A stretch of DNA of 64,000 nucleotides. It comes from Jacaranda mimosifolia. Its lineage: Eukaryota; Streptophyta; Magnoliopsida; Lamiales; Bignoniaceae. Within the stretch, counting starts at the first letter, position 1, and every line of letters starts with the position of its first letter. Below are positions 59,215 through 64,000 of this stretch, in pieces. Made by a program: the position numbers and the translations under genes. The notes beneath the pieces are model-generated. The model saw nothing but the letters and a program-made list of their open reading frames with translations. It searched no databases and had not been told where the DNA came from. The stretch lies in NCBI GenBank assembly GCA_018894105.1, contig CM032133.1, forward strand, positions 13,344,501 through 13,408,500, in the 5' to 3' direction.

Positions 59215-60201
59215 TTATGTGATGTCACATTGTATTTTACCTATAATTTTGATTATTTTTTATTTAAGTTTTACATTGTTGTTATCATAAATATTAATGT
59301 TTCTGAAGTCTTAATGCATGTTATTCAAGAATTCTCCTGCTTACTAAACTTTTGGCACAACTAATATCAAATCCCTTAAACAGTACCTCAATACATAGTC
59401 TAATAGGATTCTTCACAAAAAGACTGGTGAATAGATAAGGATATGGAGAGTATTGTCAATCTTGTACTTTACATGTATAATTTATTTTATATCTTTCATG
59501 CTTTTCTGAGAAAGTTTTCATCTATTTGCTATATTGTTTTGTGTTTGCCATCTTAATTAGCCATCACATCAATCTATATGTATGTATGTTGTTATATATA
59601 TGCTCAAAAATGATCTCAATGATATCAATTCATGAAACTTTTATTTACGGAGTAAAAAAATTTCTTAAAATTTCTGATGTGCACAGGGACTGCATGTAAG
59701 TGTTGCTAGTTTAAAAAAATAAAAATTACCTTTTAGCTTTTGGGTTGGTGAAAATGAAAGCCTTCTTCATTAAACAACACAATTATGACGAATAGTAGGA
59801 TAGAGTGCGAGCAACATACATTAGATTAGAAAGAGAGTAGCACGCAAATTGGTTACAAGAAGAAAATGAGAAAAAAGAAGAAGCACATGTTGGTTACAAA
59901 AGTTGTGGGAAATGAAGAAGAGATAACATGGAATGAGAATGAAATGAAGAGACGGGTGCTAGTAGGGTTTTTTTGTAATTTCAAATTAAAGTTACATTTT
60001 AAATTGGGAAGTGAAGACTAAAATAATTCAAATAAAGACTTAACTCAAAAGTAAAATTAGATTAGGTACTTATTTCTAATTTACTGTTCTTTTAATTATA
60101 GTTGATTTATCCTCAATCAATAAGTAAGAATAATGACAAATACGTATTGTGCAATAGATCCACTGAATAAAGCCCTTAGTCAAAGCACAAAGTGGGCAAG
60201 A
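59215..60201. other. Unassigned AT-rich stretch
   Basis: No gene, repeat boundary or conserved frame was seen. It includes a purine-rich part near 59770-59960 (many GAAGAAG and GAGA words). Confidence 0.45.
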
Positions 60202-60887
60202 GCCACCACTAGAGATGTCAAATGGGCCAGGCCGAGCCGAGCCAACCCGGCCTATTTGACAGACGATTCACAGTAGTCTTGAGCCGAGCCGGCGGCTCGC
60301 GGGCCGTTCACGGTCCAGACCGTGACAGGCTTAAATTTGAAAAATTCGGCTCAGCTCAAAACCAACCCACCATATAGGCGAGCCGATTTATATATGAGCT
60401 GAGTTAGGCGGGCCAGCTAGCAATCTGGCTCGAGCTGGCCCGTATTTTTTTTTTAATTTAAAAATTTTGAGTTTTTATATTTATGTGATTATTAATGTTT
60501 TTTTCAACACTTATACATTTTTTAAAAGACTTAATAATTTATATTTATGTGATTTTTAAAATTTTACAACACTTAAATTTTTATAAAAACTTAGAAATTT
60601 ATACTTATATTAATTTTTTGTATCAATTATATTTTTCTAGAACACCACCAAATAAGGTGGTGAGGGATTTGGCATAGACCCCTCTACCCGTCATTAATTT
60701 AAAAAAAATAATTCCATAGAGGTGAATATGACCAAACCTCTAAATGAAAATACATAATAATAACAACAACAACAAAAAACCACTTTGTAATATCTAAATA
60801 TGCCCAATGGTAACCTGGCCATTCACTCAAGTGATTTAAATTGCTTTTGGAATTAAATGTGGTGGTGGATGCGGTTCCAAGTCATTC

Positions 60888-63111
60888 TGTTGGAATAGCG
60901 CCCGGTAAGCCAATTAGATTGGACTTGTAAAAGCTATTTCCTTGTAAAACAATCTTGATTGAATGATATTTTTTATATGGACACCTTCATCTTATACTTT
61001 ATATTACTTCACTTGCATTTGGATGAAGCCCTTAGATCACACATGACTACGGGACTTGGTTCGGTGACCATGGAATAAGTCTTACATGGTCGTGATCTTA
61101 AATCTTCCAAGTCATAGGATCTTATGAGACGGGGCATCTAAGATTCGGATAAACTTGCACTAACAATGCATAAATCCAAAAGTTGGATATTGCTCTATTC
61201 CATGAGCAATCTGTATGAGATATGGGTTTAGCGGGTGCTTGTTAGATAACAAGGCACTGAAGACCTTCCGAAGAATCCACTACATAGCCGTAGTGGCAAG
61301 TCGGGTAGTGATCAATTCTCCTGCTTATGCTAGTGCATATTATTAGTCCTCTGACCTGAGAATCCATGGTAACCTTGTGTCCGGTCCTCATGTTTTGACT
61401 CTTCCTTGACCACTTAGTGGGTCTTTTGGGTTGAGGTTGGGTATGAGCTACTTGGCATGGAGGTTTGTGAGATCCAAGATGGAATCTGAATCCTCGCTTC
61501 AGTGAAGCACGAGTACATCTCCTATGTATTCTATAATGATCTATTCCAAGAAATCCTTGAGCAAGGTGTTGTGACAATTTGGAAAAGGAGTTTTCTGAAG
61601 GTGAGATCACACAAGGGAATCGAACATTGAGAATAGAAACATAGTATCGAGGCTATTAGAGAGCCGACAAATATATTGCCCTAGGCCTCTTTCAGGAGAT
61701 AGGACACGGAAGGACCGTATTTGCATGGCACGCGTAAAGCTATGATGGTTCTCCAGAATATTCATTTCAACCAATTAGTTGGGCTCCATGGGCTTGAGGT
61801 TGGACATCGACCATGGAGATTGGGTACTCTTCAATTAATGAGATTAATTGAATTGAGTCGATTAGTTTAAAAGGAGTTTTAAACTAAAATGAATATAAAA
61901 TATTCAAAAGTCACAAAGAGTTGTGAGCCCATGTCCAATGAATGGTAGAACCTATTTGGTCACACACAAAAGCCAAATAGCTTCCAAAATTGGTAGAGCA
62001 ACTTTCCAAGTGTTGGAAAAATCACCCTTGGGTGACTGATTTTCAAAGGTCCAATCCAACGGTCAATTTTGGTTTGATTAATTTAAATGTTAAATTAATC
62101 AACTAATTTAAGAGTTAAATTAGACCAATAATTAAGGAGTTAATTTTTGGTACCATGTTGACCATCAATTAGACTAATTTAAGCTAAAGAGTTAAAGAGT
62201 TAAGTTGACTAATTTAAGCTTAAGAGTTAAGCTTGTTTGATTTAAGAGTTAAATCAATGGTTGATTAATTAAATTAAAGGGTTTAATTTAATTAATGGGA
62301 AGAATACTTTTTGGAGGAAAAATTTAAATGAAGTGTTCATTTAAATTAGCATCTTAATTAATTTGGAATTAGATTCTAAATGAAATTGAAATGCACTTGA
62401 AATTCAAGTAAGACTTGAATTTGAATTTTGCCAACTTGGCATGCCACTTGGGCAGTCACCTTGAGGAAGGTGTGATGCCCCTCTATATATAGATATAGAG
62501 AGCATGCAAAATTCGAAATTAATGATTGAAAAGTGTGAGAATTAGATTCTTGCATTCCCTCAAAAATCTCTCTCTCCCTGCATTGCATCATGAGTTGAAG
62601 CTTTGCATTTCTTCTTCCTCCCAACCTGAAAATTGGCCTCCTCTACCTCATTTTATCCTCTCTACTCCAGATTCTAGTGAGGAGGAATTGGAAGATTGTT
62701 TGGTGTGTGGATCATATCAATAGAGGCAAGGCACTTGACTTGCTCGGTTTTGGAGATCCACCTGCAGCAGCTTCTGTTTGGAGATTTTGTGGAGCGATCC
62801 AGAAGGATTTTTGACTCCAATTTTTCAAAGTAGCTTCCCCTATGTGTGTAGGTGTTCCATATTTAATTTCGTGAATTTTGGATCCGTATAGCCTGGGAAA
62901 ACGTTGCCATCTTTCCGCTGTGCCAGTTCTAGACAGTTTCTGAACTCGTGAGAGATAGTTGATCTTCTCCCTGTTTTTGAGCTACAAGAGGTAATTCTAC
63001 ATCCTAATCCAGATCTATAGCATGACTAGATCCTTGGTAGCTTGAGTAACTTAGTTATTTTGAAGGTTATGAAGTTTTGATTTATGGATCCTAATGCTAT
63101 TCTATCCTTCA
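60888..63111 (+). repeat. Solo LTR, 2,224 bp, inserted in the hAT element
   Basis: It begins TGTTGGAATAGCG and ends CTATCCTTCA. A perfect 5-bp duplication CATTC (60883-60887 and 63112-63116) flanks it, and the hAT sequence is continuous across. It has no internal region, PBS or PPT, so it is the product of recombination between two LTRs. A TATA region lies at 62484-62491. Related fragments lie inverted at 58190-59214 and 42130-43262. The superfamily cannot be told from an LTR alone. Confidence 0.9.
62484..62491 (+). promoter_or_regulatory. TATA box of the solo LTR
   Basis: TATATATA within GCCCCTCTATATATAG lies about 1.6 kb into the LTR. Motif and position only. Confidence 0.5.
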
Positions 63112-63353
63112 CATTCTTCATCGTTTTCTTCAAGTGGAAGCACTATAGTCTTTACCTTTCTCAAATTTTTGTTTCTATACTCTTGGTCTAGCCAATCCTT
63201 CCAAAGAATACAAAACTTGATCGAATCGGGTTTTAACCGTGATCTTGTATAGGTTAATGTGTGCTTGCCCGCACTAAAAGCACTTTTGGATGCCACCGTC
63301 GACATTTGAAGTGCAAGTACGTCTCGAGCAATGCGTGAAAGAATTCGATACAC
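63112..63353 (-). pseudogene. C-terminal hAT transposase fragment (dimerisation domain)
   Basis: The minus strand encodes MSTVASKSAFSAG and KFCILWKDWLDQEYRNKNL, about 85% like the C-terminal end of the transposase at 7887-8225. The codons just upstream (63374 down) read TGG TGG AAG AAT AAT, so the Trp that is a TGA stop in the long copy is intact here. No other transposase part remains in this element. Confidence 0.9.
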
Positions 63354-63672
63354 TTTAGCATTATTCTTCCACCAACATGCGTTTTGTAAGTATAAATTCC
63401 TAATTTTTTGAAAATTATAATTTATAATTTAAATTAAAAAAATATTGCGGGCTAGGGCACGAGCCGGCCCATTTAGCCCGTTAACTAAGCCAACCCGCTG
63501 TCAATCACGGTCCATGAGCCGAGCAGGTCCTAGGCTACAAAATTTTAGCTCGAGATAGGTTTTCAACTGAGCTGGTTCAACCCAATCCATATTAAAGAAT
63601 TAAACGAACCAATTTGGGCTGATTTTTTTCGCTGGCTTGGCCCCATCCCGTTTTGACACCTCTAGCCGCCAC

Positions 63673-64000
63673 CTAAAACTACAAACTAAAAGAAATTGCC
63701 AAAAAGAAGCTTTGTTTTGGACAATTTGAAAGGAACAACTCACATGCCAACCCATGTGATCGTTGTGCCCACACCTAAAGTCGTTTCTATTGCAATGATC
63801 CAACGGCCTCATTTACTAGCAGTTGGATTTGAAAAGAAAAGCCAGAAAGAAAAGAATAAACAAACGCACCATTCTGTTTAAATCTTGATAGAAGAGGGAC
63901 CCACTCTGGAAATACAATCTAACTGTGATTGGTTCTTCAGATAAGTCAATAGCAGAAAAATGGTTATATCTGATGAGAATAATCTTGTTCAGATTAGATC
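63673..64000. other. Unassigned flank to the right edge
   Basis: Less AT-rich than the rest, with no recognised motif. It would join 60160-60201 if the hAT were removed. A short plus-strand frame (63696-63881) shows no family resemblance. Confidence 0.4.

Larger units (their letters stand above)
60210..63664 (-). mobile_element. Non-autonomous hAT element, internally deleted, interrupted by a solo LTR
   Basis: The ends are TAGAGATGTCAAATGG (left) and TTTTGACACCTCTA (right), the same family as 7334-11326. The flanking 8-mers GCCACCAC (60202-60209) and GCCGCCAC (63665-63672) agree at 7 of 8 bases. Without the LTR insertion (2,229 bp with one TSD copy) it is about 1.2 kb. Compared with the long copy it keeps both subterminal parts and the C-terminal end of the transposase. 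It lacks the sequence equivalent to about 8300-11050, plus about 40 bases near 8235-8280. This is a typical deletion derivative that would depend on a transposase from elsewhere. Confidence 0.92.

Noticed and set aside
1..64000. A bacterial-style defence or biosynthetic system
   Set aside because: There are no operons, ribosome binding sites or clustered intact genes. The window is plant intergenic DNA with nested transposable elements, and I find no new multi-gene system in it.

Overview
This is a plant nuclear sequence, probably from a eudicot. It is intergenic DNA built almost entirely of nested, decaying transposable elements around one broken host gene. The plant call rests on the element families (Copia and Gypsy LTR elements, CACTA elements with CACTACAA-type ends, hAT elements with 8-bp duplications), on a plant DTX/MATE transporter gene with several introns, and on AT-rich non-coding DNA. 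No intact host gene, rRNA, true tRNA gene, CRISPR array or bacterial operon is visible.

Layout. 1-3829: the 3' part of a degenerate Copia element and its 3' LTR. 3892-5441: the 3' exons of a MATE/DTX transporter pseudogene. 5442-7325: AT-rich DNA. 7326-11334: a structurally complete hAT transposon with perfect 13-bp terminal repeats and a perfect 8-bp target duplication; its transposase frame is broken only by two in-frame stops. 11335-13413: very AT-rich DNA. 13414-14532: a non-autonomous CACTA element. 14540-15580: remnants of a Gypsy LTR and an antisense Copia. About 16010-19663 and 29042-29260: a degenerate tandem array with a unit of about 440 bp, split by a 9.37-kb Tat-lineage Gypsy element (19664-29036). 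That element has 664-bp LTRs, a CAATT duplication, a pol region in which most of RT/RNase H is replaced by a short inverted piece of itself, a 66-bp tandem array, and an intron-containing antisense gene with a Transposase_28-like domain.

29278-30484: a second non-autonomous CACTA element carrying a tRNA-like Pol III promoter. 30628-39673: a reverse-oriented Gypsy element with LTRs of about 2.85 kb and a mostly deleted interior. 39679-42100: low-complexity DNA with a 146-bp tandem duplication. 42130-58000: a patchwork of LTR and internal fragments of a related Gypsy family, including a head-to-head inverted LTR block and an LTR-internal tandem duplication. 58190-59214: an LTR fragment of another family. 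60210-63664: an internally deleted hAT copy of the same family as the first, with a 2.2-kb solo LTR (TSD CATTC) inserted in it.

The elements do not form a pathway; what links them is order of insertion. The Tat element entered the tandem array, the solo LTR entered the small hAT, and the Copia lies next to the MATE exons, probably in an intron. The items most worth a second look are the antisense gene and inverted RT fragment of the Tat element, the palindromic promoter of the near-intact hAT transposase, and the LTR palindrome near 46.4 kb. All homology calls are from reading translations and repeats by eye; no database search was run.
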